Notes: generated from the letters alone by a model not told the origin. A stretch of DNA of 64,000 nt from an uncultured Paraprevotella sp. (GCA_944320765.1 CALUIS010000005.1:1-64000); one strand, 5' to 3'; counted from the stretch's first letter, positions 1-11,824 are shown. Translations and numbers: made by a program.

Positions 1-3
1 TCG

Positions 4-77
4 TGACTCCTACAGGATTCAAACCTGTAACCTTCTGATCCGTAGTCAGATGCTCTATTCAGTTGAGCTAAGGAGCC
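4..77 (-). tRNA. tRNA-Arg (ACG)
   Basis: Read on the minus strand, the acceptor arm GGCTCCT/AGGAGTC, D arm, anticodon stem with loop CTACGGA (anticodon ACG) and T arm with GTTTGAATC all fold. The discriminator base is A. CCA is not encoded (CGA follows), so the 3' end must be added by CCA transferase. It lies 10 bases downstream of tRNA-Val and is probably co-transcribed with it. Confidence 0.95.
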
Positions 78-87
78 TTAAGAGGTG

Positions 88-162
88 TGGGCGCTGAGGG
101 ATTCGAACCCCCGACCCTCTGCTTGTAAGGCAGACGCTCTGAACCAGCTGAGCTAAGCGCCC
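88..162 (-). tRNA. tRNA-Val (TAC)
   Basis: Minus-strand cloverleaf with acceptor GGGCGCT/AGCGCCC, anticodon loop CTTACAA (anticodon TAC) and T loop GTTCGAATC. The discriminator is A and CCA is not encoded. It is the first gene of a Val-Arg tRNA transcript, with a well-formed Bacteroidetes promoter 61 bases upstream. Confidence 0.95.
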
Positions 163-222
163 TCTTCGGCTTGAGAACTTTGCTGCGGCAGAACCGGAAG
201 CGTTGTTTCTCGTTTGCGGTTG

Positions 223-253
223 CAAAGGTACGCACTTTTTTTAATCCGGCAAA
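223..253 (-). promoter_or_regulatory. Promoter of the tRNA-Val/tRNA-Arg transcript
   Basis: On the minus strand a TTTG box (250-253) is followed after 19 bases by TACCTTTG (223-230), matching the Bacteroidetes TTTG/TAnnTTTG pattern. The tRNA-Asp gene at 29123 uses the same TACCTTTG box. Confidence 0.75.
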
Positions 254-409
254 CTTTTGAGGAACTTTTTTTTGAGAAGATTTTAGCTTGCCGTGGTAAG
301 TTTCTTATATTGACCGTGTTGTGCGCGGATATTTTTTTGTCGTGGAAGCCGGAGTGCGTGACATCCCGATTTTCTGGGTGGCGGTGACGGATGATTCGGT
401 CGATTTTTA

Positions 410-417
410 TAACTTTG
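410..417 (+). promoter_or_regulatory. -7 box (TAACTTTG) of the DUF5020 gene
   Basis: TAACTTTG matches TAnnTTTG. It lies 24 bases before the ATG at 442 and downstream of the earlier in-frame start at 391, so it supports 442. I see no clear -33 box. Confidence 0.5.
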
Positions 418-441
418 CCGCCGTTTTTTAAATCAAAAGTA

Positions 442-1179
442 ATGAAAAGAAAGTTTGTTTATGCGGGTGCTTTGTGTCTGTTGGCCACCAAAAGCCTCGC
501 TCAACTCAACGTCCAGTTACATTACGACCTGGGTCATGGTGTCTATGGCAACGAGATATCCTCGCGCCAGCACCTGACGGCAACCGTTGAGAATTTTACG
601 GCCGACAAGTGGGGGAACACCTATTTCTTTATTGATGCCGATTTCGGGGACAATGTCTTGCGGGGGGCGTATGGTGAGATTTCCCGGGAAATCCAGACCC
701 GGAAGATGCCCGTGGCTTTCCATGTGGAGTACAACGGAGGGTTAAGCTACGGAACGGGCAAGGGAGACGGGTATGCGTTCGGAGACGCTTATTTGGCCGG
801 TGTGGCATACAATTGGAACAGCAAGGACTTCGCCAAGGGCTTTTCCGTGCAGGCCATGTACAAGTATCTGTCCAAGAAAGGGCCTTACTGTCACGCCTGG
901 CAGTTGACGGGCGTGTGGCGTGCGCGTTTTGCCAAAGGACTGTGTTCTTTCGGAGGCTTTGCGGATTTGTGGTACGACAACACGGTGGATGGAAACCTGA
1001 TATTGCTTGCCGAACCCCAGTTTTGGTTCAATCTGGCTCCGTTGAGGCGCGTGAGCGACGATTTCAAGTTGAGCATAGGGACGGAAGTGGAAATCAGCAA
1101 CAATTTCATTTATAATGATAGGGGGCAGAACAACCGCTTTTATGCCATTCCCACGATAGCCTGCAAATGGGAATTTTAA
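442..1179 (+). CDS. DUF5020 family outer-membrane beta-barrel protein
   Basis: A 245-residue protein with an N-terminal signal peptide (KRKFVYAGALCLLATKSLAQ) followed by alternating aromatic and polar segments typical of an outer-membrane barrel, ending in a Trp-Glu-Phe C-terminus. I recognise it as the Bacteroidetes DUF5020 family, which is distantly like the nucleoside channel Tsx. An in-frame start at 391 is rejected because the -7 box at 410-417 lies inside that extension and the residues before 442 do not form a signal peptide. The function is not established; nucleoside or small-solute passage is only an inference from the Tsx resemblance. It converges on uvrB with 15 bases between them. 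Confidence 0.75.
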   Translation: MKRKFVYAGALCLLATKSLAQLNVQLHYDLGHGVYGNEISSRQHLTATVENFTADKWGNTYFFIDADFGDNVLRGAYGEISREIQTRKMPVAFHVEYNGGLSYGTGKGDGYAFGDAYLAGVAYNWNSKDFAKGFSVQAMYKYLSKKGPYCHAWQLTGVWRARFAKGLCSFGGFADLWYDNTVDGNLILLAEPQFWFNLAPLRRVSDDFKLSIGTEVEISNNFIYNDRGQNNRFYAIPTIACKWEF

Positions 1180-1195
1180 GGAAGCCTTCTTCCTT
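1178..1195. terminator. Small convergent terminator hairpin
   Basis: AAGGAAG (1178-1184), loop CCTT, CTTCCTT (1189-1195), followed by a T-rich stretch on the plus strand. It overlaps both stop codons of the convergent DUF5020 and uvrB genes. Confidence 0.4.
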
Positions 1196-3216
1196 TATTT
1201 GTTCTTCAGCAGCTCTTCCATGCGCAGCATCTCGTCGCGGTATTGGGCGGCTTCGATGAAGTCCAGTTTCTTGGCTGCCTCCTGCATCAGTTTGCGTGTG
1301 TGTGCGATGCTCTTTTCCAGCTGGTCGCGGGTCATGTACTCCATGACAGGGTCCGCGGCCACTGTCTTTTCTTCCGGCTCCACGTAAGCCCGCGTTTCCG
1401 TATGGGCTTCCGCATTGGCGTTGATGAGGTCGGTCATCTTCCGTCCTTTTTTGATCTGTTTCGGGGTGATGCCATGTTCCTCGTTGTATTTCAGCTGCTT
1501 CTCCCGCCGTCGGTCGGTTTCGTCTATGGTCCTTTGCATACTTTCCGTGATGCGGTCGGCATACATGATGGCTTTTCCGTTCACGTTGCGGGCTGCGCGT
1601 CCTACGGTTTGGGTCAGTGAGCGGTGGGAACGCAGGAAGCCTTCCTTGTCCGCGTCCAGTATGGCCACCAATGACACTTCGGGCAGGTCCAGTCCCTCGC
1701 GCAGCAGGTTGACGCCGACCAGCACGTCGAACCGCCCGGCCCGCAGGTCGTCCATGATTTGCACACGTTCGAGCGTGTCCACGTCGCTGTGGATGTAATT
1801 GGTGCGGATGTCGTGTTTCATCAGGTATTCCGTGAGTTCCTCGGCCATGCGCTTGGTCAGGGTGGTGACCAGAACCCGTTCGTCCCGTTCCACCCGTTGC
1901 TGTATTTCCTCCATCAGGTCGTCCACCTGGTTCAGGCTGGGGCGCACTTCGATGACGGGATCCAGCAGGCCGGTCGGGCGGATGACCTGTTCCACCACCA
2001 CGCCTTCGCTCTGTTGCAGCTCGTAGTCGGCCGGCGTGGCGGAGACGTAGATGACCTGTTTGGCCAGTTGCTGGAACTCCTCGAACTTCAGCGGACGGTT
2101 GTCCATGGCGGCAGGCAGGCGAAACCCGTATTCCACCAGGTTTTTCTTGCGGGCACGGTCGCCGCCGTACATGGCGTTGATTTGAGGGACGGACACATGG
2201 CTCTCGTCGATGACGATAAGGAAGTCTTCAGGGAAGAAGTCCAGCAAACAATAGGGGCGGGTACCCGCCTCGCGGCCGTCGAAATATCGGGAATAGTTTT
2301 CGATGCCGCTGCAGTGCCCCAGCTCGCGTATCATCTCCATGTCGTATGTGACACGTTCGTATAGCCGTTTGGCCTCCAGCGGCTTGCCGATTTCCTCGAA
2401 ATAGCTGACTTGCCGGTGCAGGTCGTCTTCTATCTGGTGTATGGCGCGTGCCGTGCTTTCCTTGGTGGTCATGAAGAGGTTGGCCGGATAAATGCGGTAT
2501 TCCTCGAAGCTCCCCAGGCGGAGGTAGCTCACCGGGTCCACTTCCTCGATGGCGTCGATTTCGTCGTCCCAAAACGTGACGCGCAGCAGGTTGTCCGAAT
2601 AGGCCAGGTAGATGTCCACCGTATCCCCTTTCACACGGAAGCATCCGCGTTCCAGGTTCAGGTCGTTGCGGGTGTACAGGCTGTCCACCAGTTTGCGGAG
2701 AAATACGTTGCGGTCCAGTATCTTCCCGCGTTTCAGCTCGATCACGTTCTCATAGAACGCGGCGGGATTCCCCATGCCGTAGATGCAGCTGACGGACGAC
2801 ACCACAATCACGTCCTTCCGTCCGGAAAGCAGGGCTGAGGTGGCGGCCAGGCGGAGCTTGTCGATTTCGTCGTTGATGGCCAGGTCTTTTTCTATGTAGG
2901 TGTCCGTGGAAGGGATGTAAGCTTCCGGCTGGTAATAGTCGTAATAGGACACGTAGTATTCCACGGCGTTATGCGGGAAGAAACTTTTGAATTCCCCGTA
3001 AAGTTGGGCCGCCAGGGTCTTGTTGTGGCTCAGGATGAGCGTGGGCTTGTTGACGCGGTTGATGACGTTGGCGATCGTGAAGGTCTTGCCCGACCCGGTG
3101 ACACCCAGAAGGGTTTGGGCGGGAAGTCCTTGCAGTACACCTTCGGCCAGTTGCTCGATGGCTTCCGGCTGGTCGCCCGTGGGGGAGTAGTCCGATGTCA
3201 GCTCGAATTTCGGCAT
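1195..3216 (-). CDS. uvrB: Excinuclease ABC subunit B
   Basis: A 673-residue UvrB, the damage-verifying helicase-like subunit of nucleotide excision repair that receives DNA from UvrA and recruits UvrC. Walker A GVTGSGKT is at residues 38-45, the beta-hairpin region contains [17 protein letters not shown], helicase motifs follow ([18 protein letters not shown]), and a UVR domain ([15 protein letters not shown]) closes the protein. I start at [10 protein letters not shown] (3216); the ORF runs open another 37 codons upstream, but that stretch is low-complexity and contains the -7 box at 3251-3258. Its partner uvrA is at 8498, in a separate transcript. No anomalies seen. Confidence 0.97.
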   Translation of the reverse strand: MPKFELTSDYSPTGDQPEAIEQLAEGVLQGLPAQTLLGVTGSGKTFTIANVINRVNKPTLILSHNKTLAAQLYGEFKSFFPHNAVEYYVSYYDYYQPEAYIPSTDTYIEKDLAINDEIDKLRLAATSALLSGRKDVIVVSSVSCIYGMGNPAAFYENVIELKRGKILDRNVFLRKLVDSLYTRNDLNLERGCFRVKGDTVDIYLAYSDNLLRVTFWDDEIDAIEEVDPVSYLRLGSFEEYRIYPANLFMTTKESTARAIHQIEDDLHRQVSYFEEIGKPLEAKRLYERVTYDMEMIRELGHCSGIENYSRYFDGREAGTRPYCLLDFFPEDFLIVIDESHVSVPQINAMYGGDRARKKNLVEYGFRLPAAMDNRPLKFEEFQQLAKQVIYVSATPADYELQQSEGVVVEQVIRPTGLLDPVIEVRPSLNQVDDLMEEIQQRVERDERVLVTTLTKRMAEELTEYLMKHDIRTNYIHSDVDTLERVQIMDDLRAGRFDVLVGVNLLREGLDLPEVSLVAILDADKEGFLRSHRSLTQTVGRAARNVNGKAIMYADRITESMQRTIDETDRRREKQLKYNEEHGITPKQIKKGRKMTDLINANAEAHTETRAYVEPEEKTVAADPVMEYMTRDQLEKSIAHTRKLMQEAAKKLDFIEAAQYRDEMLRMEELLKNK

Positions 3217-3250
3217 GTGCGGATAAAGGTTTTGAGGGTTCTTCGGACTG

Positions 3251-3258
3251 CAAAAATA
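3251..3258 (-). promoter_or_regulatory. -7 box (TATTTTTG) of uvrB
   Basis: On the minus strand TATTTTTG sits 34 bases before the uvrB ATG at 3216, consistent with that start. No convincing -33 box. Confidence 0.5.
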
Positions 3259-3318
3259 CATTTTTTTTGCATGGGATGCGGCCCGTTGTGCTTTTTTTGC
3301 ATTAAAAAACCTCCTTTC

Positions 3319-3350
3319 TTTGCACAAGTCGCCGCTTTTCTCTAATTTTG
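3319..3350 (+). promoter_or_regulatory. Promoter of the bamD-omega-DUF4293 operon
   Basis: TTTG (3319-3322), 20-base spacer, TAATTTTG (3343-3350), then 17 bases to the ATG at 3368. Both boxes match the Bacteroidetes consensus. Confidence 0.75.
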
Positions 3351-3367
3351 CAGTTCAATTGTACAAT

Positions 3368-4201
3368 ATGAAACGGATTTCTTTCTTGCTGTGGGGCGCA
3401 TTACTGTTGCTGGCATCGTGTAACCAGTATAATAATGTGCTGAAAACCGCAGACTATGAATATAAGTACGAGGCCGCAAAAGAATACTTTGTGAAGGGGC
3501 AGTATTCCCGTTCGTCCGTATTGTTGGGCGATGTGGTCACCATCATGAAAGGGACATCCCGTGCTGAAGAATCCCTCTACATGTTGGCCATGTCGGAGTT
3601 TTGCGGAGGCAACTACGATGTGGCGCATTCCTATTTCAAGAAGTACTACCAGTCCTATCCCCGGGGTGTCTATGTGGAATATGCCCGCTTCTATGCAGGG
3701 TGTTCCTTGTACGAGAGCGTGCCGGACACGCGTCTGGACCAGAGCAGCACGACCGCCGCGGTGAAGGAGTTTCAGGATTTTTTGGACTACTATCCTTATA
3801 CGAAACTGAAAGACCGTACGCAGGATATGATTTTCGCCTTGCAGGACAAGATGGTGCAGAAGGAGTACGAGGCGGCCAAGCTGTATTATGATTTGGGTTC
3901 CTACATGGGTAACTGTTCCTATGGGGGCAGCAACTACGAGGCCTGCATCGTAACGGCACAGAATGCCTTGTTGGACTACCCGTATGCCAGCCCGGAACGC
4001 CGGGAGGAGTTCTCCATCATGATTCTGCGGGCCAAGTATCATCTGGCCCAGCAGAGCGTGGAAGCCAAGCGGCTGGACCGCTACAGGGATACGATAGACG
4101 AGTATTACGGGTTCGTGAACGAGTATCCGGAGTCCAAGTACCTGAAGGATGCCCAGCGGATTTTTGCCCAGTCGGAGAGATACGTGAACAGGAAGTCTTG
4201 A
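3368..4201 (+). CDS. bamD: Outer-membrane assembly lipoprotein BamD
   Basis: A 277-residue lipoprotein with a lipobox LLASC (lipidated Cys18) followed by TPR-like helical repeats across most of its length (for example VKGQYSRSSVLLGDV, CGGNYDVAHSYFKKY). This is the BamD/YfiO family: the essential periplasmic lipoprotein of the BAM complex that folds and inserts beta-barrels in the outer membrane. The start at 3368 gives a proper signal peptide and lies just behind the promoter; the longer ORF from 3320 includes that promoter. First gene of a three-gene operon with an omega-like RNA polymerase subunit and DUF4293. Confidence 0.9.
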   Translation: MKRISFLLWGALLLLASCNQYNNVLKTADYEYKYEAAKEYFVKGQYSRSSVLLGDVVTIMKGTSRAEESLYMLAMSEFCGGNYDVAHSYFKKYYQSYPRGVYVEYARFYAGCSLYESVPDTRLDQSSTTAAVKEFQDFLDYYPYTKLKDRTQDMIFALQDKMVQKEYEAAKLYYDLGSYMGNCSYGGSNYEACIVTAQNALLDYPYASPERREEFSIMILRAKYHLAQQSVEAKRLDRYRDTIDEYYGFVNEYPESKYLKDAQRIFAQSERYVNRKS

Positions 4202-4230
4202 CAGAAAACAAGTAAAACCAATATATAATT

Positions 4231-4572
4231 ATGGATTATAAGAAAACAAATGCGCCTACAAACACAGTGACCCGTGACATTATGGACCTGTGCGACGAAA
4301 CCGGTAATATCTATGAAAGCGTGGCTATCATTGGCAAGCGTGCGAACCAGATTTCCACAGACCTTAAAAACGAGCTGTCCAAGAAATTGCAGGAGTTCGC
4401 TTCTGTAAGTGACAATCTGGACGAGGTGTTCGAGAACCGCGAGCAAATCGAGATATCCCGTTATTATGAGAAGCTTCCGAAACCGACGCTGATTGCCACG
4501 CAGGAGTTTGTCGAAGGAAAGATTTACTTCCGCAATCCGGCGAAAGAGAAGGACGTGGTGGAGCTGGGATAA
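4231..4572 (+). CDS. rpoZ: DNA-directed RNA polymerase omega-like subunit
   Basis: A 113-residue protein. The core TGNIYESVAIIGKRANQIS resembles the omega/Rpb6 helix region that clamps the beta' C-terminus during RNA polymerase assembly; the C-terminal part (PKPTLIATQEFVEGKI) is the Bacteroidetes form of this subunit. It lies 29 bases after bamD and 33 before DUF4293, an arrangement I know as conserved in Bacteroidales. The assignment rests on family recognition, because Bacteroidetes omega is divergent from that of E. coli. Confidence 0.85.
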   Translation: MDYKKTNAPTNTVTRDIMDLCDETGNIYESVAIIGKRANQISTDLKNELSKKLQEFASVSDNLDEVFENREQIEISRYYEKLPKPTLIATQEFVEGKIYFRNPAKEKDVVELG

Positions 4573-4605
4573 TTTTTTTTGAAGGAAAGGTTAAATCCCG
4601 GATTC

Positions 4606-5061
4606 ATGATTCAACGCATACAGTCTGTCTACCTTTTTTTGGTGACCGTTTGTGCCGTAGTCTGCCTGAGCCTGCCTGTGGGGCATTTCCATCAGGAAGG
4701 CATCAGTGTGGCGGAGTTTTATAATTTGTGGCTGTCCCTGGCGGACGGTTCGCATGTGACTTCCCCGTGGGCGATGTTCGTCTTGTTGCTTTTGGTGGCA
4801 GTGGTGTCGTTCGTGGCGATTTTCCTGTTCAAGCGTCGGATGCTGCAGGTGCGCATGTCCGTGTTCAACGGCTTGCTGCTCATTGGATACTACATCGTGT
4901 TCGGCGTTTTTGTCTATGTGTTCAAGTCCCGTTACGATGCGGATTTCACGCTGAATTGGACGGTGGCTTTCCCTGCGGTGGCCTTGATCCTGGATTACCT
5001 GGCTTTCCGCAACATCATGAAAGACGAACTGATGATACGTTCGCTGAACCGTCTCCGGTAA
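4606..5061 (+). CDS. DUF4293 family integral membrane protein
   Basis: A 151-residue inner-membrane protein with about four hydrophobic helices (around residues 6-24, 45-65, 78-97 and 108-130). The N-terminus MIQRIQSVYLFL is characteristic of DUF4293, a Bacteroidetes-only family of unknown function. An in-frame TTG at 4579 would add nine polar residues in front of this conserved N-terminus and is less likely than the ATG at 4606. Third gene of the bamD operon; the position suggests an envelope role but does not prove one. Confidence 0.8.
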   Translation: MIQRIQSVYLFLVTVCAVVCLSLPVGHFHQEGISVAEFYNLWLSLADGSHVTSPWAMFVLLLLVAVVSFVAIFLFKRRMLQVRMSVFNGLLLIGYYIVFGVFVYVFKSRYDADFTLNWTVAFPAVALILDYLAFRNIMKDELMIRSLNRLR

Positions 5062-5086
5062 GGAGGCTGGCGTGCGGGACATATTG

Positions 5087-5129
5087 ACGGTGAACCCTTG
5101 GTATCCCTTTTGGGGCGAGGGTTTACCGT
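5087..5129. terminator. Hairpin between convergent genes
   Basis: ACGGTGAACCCT (5087-5098) pairs with AGGGTTTACCGT (5118-5129), 12 pairs with one G-T, followed on the plus strand by AATTTGTTG. It lies between the convergent DUF4293 and PorT-like genes and probably ends the bamD operon. Confidence 0.55.
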
Positions 5130-5211
5130 AATTTGTTGTACATGAGGCGGCCTGAAGGGGGCGTCCCCTGTGTAACAAAAAGTGTAATTTCTTGGAATCT
5201 CAGGACAGTGG

Positions 5212-5934
5212 TTATTGTTCCGTGCGCCGTTTGGTGCGGATGATGTCGAACAGGTAGCTGGCCTTGACGACGATGGTGCCGTTGGCGGAGCGGCCGAAGA
5301 CATCCTTCTTGCCGTTGCCGAAGATGTCGCTCAGGCCGTAGTAGTAGCGGCCTTCGAGCAGGAAGTGTCCGGCCCTGCGGGTGTTGACTTCTATCCCGAG
5401 ACCTGCCGTGATGCCGTATTCGAATTTGTTCTTCACGGGCATGTCGTATTGCTGGTTCACTTGTCCCGGACGGAGGCGGAGGGTGGAATCGTTGAAGAGG
5501 CCGCCGCGCTGGTCGTTGTCGCCGATATAGAAACCCAGTTGCGGACCGGCCACGACATAGAACAATGCGCCTTTTTCCTCATATCCCCATCCCATGCGGG
5601 CGAGGAATGGAATCTGGATGTAGCTGATGTTCCTTTTATAGGTGTCGGTGGAAGTCTCGATGTTTTCTTCCCAGCCCAAATTGGCGTAGTTCACTTCCAA
5701 CTGCACGGAGCATAAGCTCTTGAAATACTTTTCGCAGGTATATCTCATCGTGAAGCCGAAGGTGGGCGCCCCTTTGAATTTCTGTTGGATGGAAGGGTTG
5801 AACATGACCTGGTTCAGAGTGTAGCCCCCGTTGATACCGATGGCCAGGTCGTTGCGCGGTTCGCCGATTTGTCCGTAGGTGGCCACGCTTCCGGCCATGC
5901 AGGCGAAAAGGGCGGCAAGGATGGCTTTTCTCAT
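5212..5934 (-). CDS. PorT-like outer-membrane beta-barrel protein
   Basis: A 240-residue protein with a signal peptide (MRKAILAALFACMAGSVATYGQ) and a barrel fold of the OMP_b-brl_2/PorT type: repeated strands such as LAIGINGGYTLNQV, TFGFTMRYT, LEVNYANLGW and IPFLARMGWGY. PorT is an accessory barrel of the type IX secretion system in Porphyromonas, but the wider family is common in Bacteroidetes with other or unknown roles, so I do not assign secretion. Its ATG overlaps the stop of the upstream LysM gene by four bases (ATGA), so the two are translationally coupled. Confidence 0.75.
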   Translation of the reverse strand: MRKAILAALFACMAGSVATYGQIGEPRNDLAIGINGGYTLNQVMFNPSIQQKFKGAPTFGFTMRYTCEKYFKSLCSVQLEVNYANLGWEENIETSTDTYKRNISYIQIPFLARMGWGYEEKGALFYVVAGPQLGFYIGDNDQRGGLFNDSTLRLRPGQVNQQYDMPVKNKFEYGITAGLGIEVNTRRAGHFLLEGRYYYGLSDIFGNGKKDVFGRSANGTIVVKASYLFDIIRTKRRTEQ

Positions 5935-7682
5935 TTCTTCAGGCGGATTAGTTCGATGCTGTGTGCCGTGGTATAGTGGATGAACTCGGTGTCCTTGTTG
6001 ATGAAGCCGCTCCAGTTGCTGGTGCGCTGGAAGTTGAACTGGTGCTGGTAGGGGGTGGTCTTCACCTCTGCCAGGTGCTGTTCGAGCGCGTCTCCATACG
6101 TGGAGAGGCCTTTCAGGAAGAAGTAGGCCGTGTCGAAGCCCAACATGCCGAAGCAGGGCCAGGAAGCGATGGTCGTTTCATGGAAAGCTTTCTGATAGTT
6201 GGTGTCGAACTGGTCCGCGTGTCCGTTGAGGGGATTACGGTAGAACGTGGAGAACGCGTAGGTGTCGAACCGGTAGAAATTCTCCAGCTGGCTGCTGGTG
6301 TAGGTCTGCCATTCCGGGTAGCCTATCAGCTTGATGCGGTATTGAGGGTATTTCTTCGTGAATTCCTTCAGCTTGGGGAACATCTGGTTCAGCAGTTTGA
6401 TGCTGGATGAGTTGGGGATGATGACGTTGGTCTGGAACTGGTTCATCGTCTCCAGCCATTTCAGTTCGGTGTCGTTCAGTTGCAGTGTCCCCATCTTGCG
6501 TCCGTTCTGCAGGAGGCGTCTGTTGACCGCTTCCGTAAACGCCACCGCGTCGTCATCGCTTTCCTTGCCGTCCATCAGGATGAGGTTGTCTTTACCGAAG
6601 AGTTCGGTGGTCAGGTGGGCCGCTTCGGAGAACAGGAAGGATTTGGGCGGGTTGACGGCATAATAATAGGGATTCTGGTACATTTCATCCCCTTGGGAGG
6701 AGAACGGCACGACCAGTCGGGTCTTGCTTTTTTGGCAGAAGCCGCTGAGTGCGGGGATTTGTTCCGCACGGAGCGGGCCGATGATGAAGTCCAGTTCCGT
6801 GAGTGCGTTTCTGGACAGCACGGCCTTCATGTCTGCCGCGCTTTGCCCCGCATCGTATGTGAATACATCCACGGATACGCCCGTTTTCTTGATGTCTTCC
6901 ACGGCCATCAGTACGCCCCGGTAGAACTCGATCATTTTCTTATGTTCGGGCGTGTTGCCTTTGAGGGGCAGGATGACTCCCATGCGGATGTACCGTTTGG
7001 GTGCAGGCGTGCTTTTCCGTGCCAGCAGTTCCGCGTTGGACGGGGCTTCCGGGTTGACGGGGGTGAGGACGGGTTTGGGTTGCCCCGTTGCAGGGTAGGG
7101 GATGCAGATGAGGTCGCCTTTCCGTAGCTGGTAGTCAGGTGCTTTCATCTCGGGGTTGGCGTCCCGGAGTTCCGTTTCGCTGAGGCCGAACTTCTGTGAG
7201 ATGCTGTAGATGGTTTCTTTCCGCTTCACCTTATAAGTTTCCTTGCATTTGGGACGGACGGGGACGGCCGGTTTTGCCGCGGTGGCGGCGGCAGGCCGGT
7301 TGGATGCCGGGATGCGGATGACCTTTCCGGACTGGAAGTTGTCGGCAGTCAGTCCGGGATTGGCTTTGCAGATGGCGTCTGCATCCACATTGTAGGTCTT
7401 GGTGAGCTGGTACAGCGTCTCGCCGGGCTGTATGGTGTGGAACTTCTCCTGCGGTGTGCCTTGCGGGATAATGAGGGTGGCGCCGGCTTTGATGCCGTCT
7501 TGTGCCGAAGGGTTCAGTTGGAGTATGGCATCCGGCGAAACCTGGTAGGTGCGGGCGATGGAATAGACTGTCTCGCCGCGTTGGATGGTGTGGACGAAAG
7601 TGTGGCTCTCTTGTGCGGAGAGCGGAGTGTGGAAGAAAAGCAGCAGGGCTGCAACGTAGGGTAATATATTCCGGTGTGACAT
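5931..7682 (-). CDS. LysM-repeat protein with a periplasmic-binding (PBP1-type) domain
   Basis: A 583-residue exported protein. After a signal peptide (residues 1-23) come three LysM peptidoglycan-binding repeats (about 28-73 HTIQRGETVYSIA, 81-126 HTIQPGETLYQLT, 148-195 YKVKRKETIYSIS), an Ala/Pro-rich linker, then a type-1 periplasmic-binding fold starting at RMGVILPLKG and running to the end. The fold resembles the branched-chain amino-acid/LivJ and LpoA family, so it may act as a cell-wall-anchored regulator or sensor instead of a transport receptor; no ABC transporter genes are nearby. First gene of a pair with the PorT-like protein, divergent from the CHU_C operon. Confidence 0.8.
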   Translation of the reverse strand: MSHRNILPYVAALLLFFHTPLSAQESHTFVHTIQRGETVYSIARTYQVSPDAILQLNPSAQDGIKAGATLIIPQGTPQEKFHTIQPGETLYQLTKTYNVDADAICKANPGLTADNFQSGKVIRIPASNRPAAATAAKPAVPVRPKCKETYKVKRKETIYSISQKFGLSETELRDANPEMKAPDYQLRKGDLICIPYPATGQPKPVLTPVNPEAPSNAELLARKSTPAPKRYIRMGVILPLKGNTPEHKKMIEFYRGVLMAVEDIKKTGVSVDVFTYDAGQSAADMKAVLSRNALTELDFIIGPLRAEQIPALSGFCQKSKTRLVVPFSSQGDEMYQNPYYYAVNPPKSFLFSEAAHLTTELFGKDNLILMDGKESDDDAVAFTEAVNRRLLQNGRKMGTLQLNDTELKWLETMNQFQTNVIIPNSSSIKLLNQMFPKLKEFTKKYPQYRIKLIGYPEWQTYTSSQLENFYRFDTYAFSTFYRNPLNGHADQFDTNYQKAFHETTIASWPCFGMLGFDTAYFFLKGLSTYGDALEQHLAEVKTTPYQHQFNFQRTSNWSGFINKDTEFIHYTTAHSIELIRLKK

Positions 7683-7705
7683 TTCTTTTTTTCTGATACG
7701 ACGGA

Positions 7706-7713
7706 CAAAATTA
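7706..7713 (-). promoter_or_regulatory. -7 box (TAATTTTG) of the LysM-PorT operon
   Basis: Minus-strand TAATTTTG lies 23 bases upstream of the LysM gene ATG. It is divergent from the CHU_C promoter at 7747-7754. Confidence 0.55.
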
Positions 7714-7746
7714 CATAAAAAAAGTGATTATCTCAGCGGGAAACAC

Positions 7747-7754
7747 TATTTTTG
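7747..7754 (+). promoter_or_regulatory. -7 box (TATTTTTG) of the CHU_C-uvrA-ybaK operon
   Basis: TATTTTTG lies 15 bases before the ATG at 7770 and overlaps the alternative in-frame start at 7752, which favours 7770. Confidence 0.5.
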
Positions 7755-7769
7755 CACAAATATTCGGGT

Positions 7770-8489
7770 ATGAACAATCATTTGAAGTTTTGGGTGATGA
7801 GTCTGTTTTGCGCCGTTTCTTCTTCGCTTTGGGCGCAAGTCGTTTATCCTACGGTAAATCCGGAGGCCAGCTATGTCACGTCCACGGGGGAGGAGCTGGA
7901 GGATGCTTCCGAGCCGCAGTCCGCCCCCCTGGCCGGGCGCTTCACATCCAACGTGGAGAATCTGGGAGAGTATTCCGTGCGTTATGAGTGGAGGGTGTTC
8001 CGTGACGGGCAGGAAGACTCGCCCCTCATCGACCGCTTTGACGAGAACCTGGAATACACGTTCACGGAGAGCGGGACTTTTTACGTGCAGCTTTACGCCA
8101 CTTTCGTGCATGGGAACGACACCATCCAATATCCGGCCGAAGGCGAGGCGGAGCCGTTTGTCGTGTCCATCAGCGAGTCTGTATTGGAGATGCCGAACGC
8201 CTTTTCGCCGAACGGGGACGGATACAATGATATATATAAGGTAAAGGAAGGATACCAGTCCATCGTGAGTTTCAAGGCTGTGATATTCAACCGTTGGGGG
8301 CAGAAGCTGTACAGCTGGGACACGTTGGACGGCGGCTGGGACGGGAAGTTCCACGGCAAGACCGTCAAGGACGGCGTGTATTTTGTGGTGGTGAACGCCC
8401 GTGGGGCCGACGGACGGGAATATAAGATCCGGCGGGACGTGAACGTGCTGACGGGGTATTCCGGTACGGGGTCGAACGGGAATGATTGA
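7770..8489 (+). CDS. Exported protein with CHU_C (gliding-motility-type) C-terminal domain
   Basis: A 239-residue protein with a signal peptide ending near SSLWAQ, a PKD/Ig-like middle part (YSVRYEWRVFRDGQ) and a C-terminal CHU_C/TIGR04131-type domain, recognisable from MPNAFSPNGDGYNDIY, FNRWGQKLYSW, GWDGKFHGK and DGVYFVVV. In Flavobacteria this domain is a type-B sorting signal for the type IX secretion system. Here it makes up about a third of a small protein and is followed by a short Gly/Ser tail (YSGTGSNGND) that classic sorting domains lack. It precedes uvrA by only 8 bases, so the two are probably co-transcribed. The function is unknown. Confidence 0.75.
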   Translation: MNNHLKFWVMSLFCAVSSSLWAQVVYPTVNPEASYVTSTGEELEDASEPQSAPLAGRFTSNVENLGEYSVRYEWRVFRDGQEDSPLIDRFDENLEYTFTESGTFYVQLYATFVHGNDTIQYPAEGEAEPFVVSISESVLEMPNAFSPNGDGYNDIYKVKEGYQSIVSFKAVIFNRWGQKLYSWDTLDGGWDGKFHGKTVKDGVYFVVVNARGADGREYKIRRDVNVLTGYSGTGSNGND

Positions 8490-8497
8490 TAAGAAAA

Positions 8498-11327
<2,830 letters not shown>

Positions 11328-11350
<23 letters not shown>

Positions 11351-11822
11351 GACCAATGTGGCCCGGCTGTTGGACACGGCCAAGGTGGAGTATGAGCTGA
11401 TTCCGTACGAAGTGGACGAGTCGGATTTGAGCGCGGTGCACGTGGCCGCCCAGTTGGGCGAGGACGTGGACCGCGTGTTCAAGACCATCGTGCTGCATGG
11501 CGACAAGGGCGGGTATTTCGTGTGCGTCGTGCCCGGCGAGCATGAGATAGACCTGAAGAAGGCCGCGAAGGTGAGCGGGAACAAGAAATGCGAGCTGCTG
11601 CCGATGAAGGAGCTGTTGCCCGTGACGGGCTATATCCGCGGAGGCTGTTCCCCCATCGGGATGAAGAAGCGTTTCCCCACCTACCTGCATGAAAGCGCGG
11701 CATCCTTTGATTACATTTATGTGAGTGCCGGGCAGCGCGGCCTCCAGGTGCGGCTCGCTCCCGGCGACCTTCTTCGCGAGGCGCGGGCGGCGTATGCCGA
11801 CCTGATTGCGGACGCAGGCTGA
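11328..11822 (+). CDS. ybaK: Cys-tRNA(Pro)/aminoacyl-tRNA deacylase, YbaK/EbsC type
   Basis: A 164-residue YbaK/EbsC family protein, which hydrolyses mischarged Cys-tRNA(Pro) in trans. Typical segments are YELIPYEVDE, VFKTIVLHGD, the catalytic-lysine region and GYIRGGCSPIGMKK. The start codon lies 20 bases inside the end of uvrA, behind a perfect AAAGGAGG (11314-11321), a Shine-Dalgarno sequence unusually strong for this phylum. It probably serves to start ybaK independently of uvrA termination. It converges on the DUF4249 gene with only two bases between stops. Confidence 0.9.
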
Positions 11823-11824
11823 CC

